Shown here in pieces: positions 63,201 to 64,000 of a stretch of DNA of 64,000 nucleotides. The stretch is from Bacteroidota bacterium. Lineage in GTDB: Bacteria > Bacteroidota > Bacteroidia > Bacteroidales > Prolixibacteraceae. The position numbers were made by a program, and so were the translations under genes. The stretch is from contig JAJRSD010000072.1 of the NCBI GenBank assembly GCA_024278975.1, forward strand, positions 62,001-126,000. Reading direction: 5' to 3'. The notes under the pieces were generated by a model that worked only from the letters and a program-made list of their open reading frames with translations, was not told the origin of the DNA and made no database searches. Within the stretch, counting starts at the first letter, position 1. Each line of letters opens with the position of its first letter.

Positions 63201-63889
63201 AACAGGTCGTGAGCATCAGCATCTTCGGCATTTGTAAAATGAACATCGTTGGTAGCAATAATTTTAACACCAAACTTTTTTGCAAGCGGAATAATTAGCT
63301 TATTTACATTTACCTGATTGTCGTAAACATTTTCGCGCTGTTCCTGCGATTCAGCAGGATGTAGCTGAAGTTCGAGATAAAAATCGTCGCCAAAAATATT
63401 TTTATACCATTGAATGGCAGCTTCCGCCTCTTTAATTCGGTTGTTCATTAACAAATTGGGAATTTCGCCTCCCAAACATGCCGAGGAAGCTATTAAACCC
63501 TCGCTGTATTTTTCGAGCAATTCTTTATCAATTCGTGGCTTGTAGTAAAATCCTTCGGTGCTGGCAATGGAAATTAATTTAACCAGATTTTTATATCCGG
63601 TTTTATTTTTAGCCAATAAAATAAGGTGATATCCCGAACGATCAATTTTATCTTTTTTGTTATTTATTGTTCGTGCTGCAACATAAGTTTCGCAGCCCAG
63701 AATAGGTTTTATTTTCTCTCTTTTACATGTTGCATGAAAATCTTTAATCCCGAACATTGTACCATGATCGGTAAGTGCAAGCGCACTCATTTTATCCTTT
63801 TTTGCTTTTGTAACAAGGGCTTTAACACTGGCAGCACCATCTAAAATTGAGTACTGCGAGTGAACATGTAAATGAGTAAATGGAATCAT
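60243..63889 (-). CDS. dnaE: DNA polymerase III alpha subunit, with single-base frameshift
   Basis: The replicative polymerase. The N-terminal PHP domain starts 'MIPFTHLHVHSQYSILDGA' ('ALALTDHGTMFG'). The polymerase core has 'GPGRGSAAGAAVSYCTGI' and the catalytic 'LPDVDIDFDDDGR'. The C-terminal part has 'NKSHSVCYAHIAYQTGYLK' and an OB-fold ('FTFGGMVTEAREG'). The gene is read in two frames: 63889-61538 and then the frame ending at 60243. Between them lies a five-A run on the coding strand (T5 at 61552-61556). One extra A restores 'GKKPDDVIEKIWKDWEKFAEY' and a 1215-residue protein. As dnaE is essential, a lost base in the data is the simplest reading. No canonical -1 slippery heptamer is present. 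Confidence 0.93.
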
Positions 63890-64000
63890 TATTTTTATTG
63901 ACCGTTAGATTTATATATATGAGAAGTGAGATATAATACTATTAAGAATACCTACTATTAATTGGAATGAGTTTGTATTCCGCTGATAATCATGGTTGTA

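Noticed and set aside
1-63889. Alternative genetic code explaining in-frame stops
   Set aside because: TGA, TAG and TAA each interrupt one or more genes, while all three are also used as normal stops in the window. No single reassignment fits.
60243-63889. Split dnaE with inteins or programmed -1 frameshift
   Set aside because: The two parts join within a few codons with no intein sequence, and the zero-frame GGA AAA AGC context is not a canonical slippery heptamer.
1-64000. CRISPR arrays, tRNA/rRNA genes, prophage or insertion sequences
   Set aside because: No regularly spaced repeats, cloverleaf with CCA end, rRNA core sequence, integrase or transposase was found on reading both strands; small RNAs cannot be excluded by eye.

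Overview
The window looks like a chromosomal segment of a glycan-degrading Bacteroidota, most likely a marine or sediment Bacteroidia (a Marinilabiliales/Prolixibacteraceae-type organism is my guess, not proven). The evidence is an AT-rich genome with low-GC codon use, a SusC/SusD pair, type IX secretion (T9SS) sorting signals, LL-diaminopimelate aminotransferase, many lipoproteins and Tat-exported sugar enzymes, and the Bacteroidota -7 promoter motif TAnnTTTG ahead of many genes. I see no rRNA, tRNA, CRISPR array, integrase or transposase.

Layout. 1-1.1 kb: remains of T9SS-secreted proteins. 1.2-10.1 kb: housekeeping genes (HD hydrolase, acyl-CoA synthetase, purM, prfA, pyrF) interleaved with toxin-antitoxin (TA) type modules: a broken AbiEi/AbiEii pair, MntA/HepT, and an orphan DUF6364 antitoxin. 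10.1-33.6 kb: a polysaccharide utilisation region. It has a GH28 pectinase-like lipoprotein, an unrecognised toroid-type lipoprotein, a frameshifted MDR dehydrogenase, a sulfatase, and a large GH2 beta-galactosidase with a LamG insertion. An AraC regulator follows, then a six-gene set (UROD-like, DUF6807/PmoA, sulfatase, ThuA, DUF6807/PmoA, Gfo/Idh), then SusC (interrupted) and SusD. 33.8-45.8 kb: HTH-cupin regulator plus acyl-CoA ligase, galE, an HU/SPOR membrane protein, polysaccharide deacetylase, a DapF homologue lacking both catalytic cysteines, dapL, an aminotransferase, ald and a K+ channel. 46-49 kb: thyA and folA, separated by a second, intact AbiEi/AbiEii pair. 49-64 kb: BRO-N/Fic protein, M14 peptidase, lipoprotein, ppa, Tat-type aldo/keto reductase, Tat-exported superoxide-reductase-like protein, PIN toxin/antitoxin, yifB, DUF58, trxA and dnaE.

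How it fits together. The 10-34 kb region probably imports (SusCD), desulfates (two sulfatases), depolymerises (GH28, GH2, lyase-like) and then oxidises (Gfo/Idh, ThuA, DUF6807) a sulfated, galactose- or uronate-containing polymer. The DUF6807-sulfatase-ThuA part was rebuilt by a recent duplication that gave the sulfatase the ThuA signal peptide.

Main points for a second look: (i) the chimeric sulfatase between ~310-bp direct repeats; (ii) a DapF homologue with Ser at both catalytic Cys positions; (iii) an AbiE module inserted between thyA and folA, with inverted repeats over both AbiE promoters; (iv) a Tat-exported protein with all five superoxide reductase iron ligands; (v) an unusual number of interrupted genes, including dnaE and SusC, which may be real decay or sequence error.
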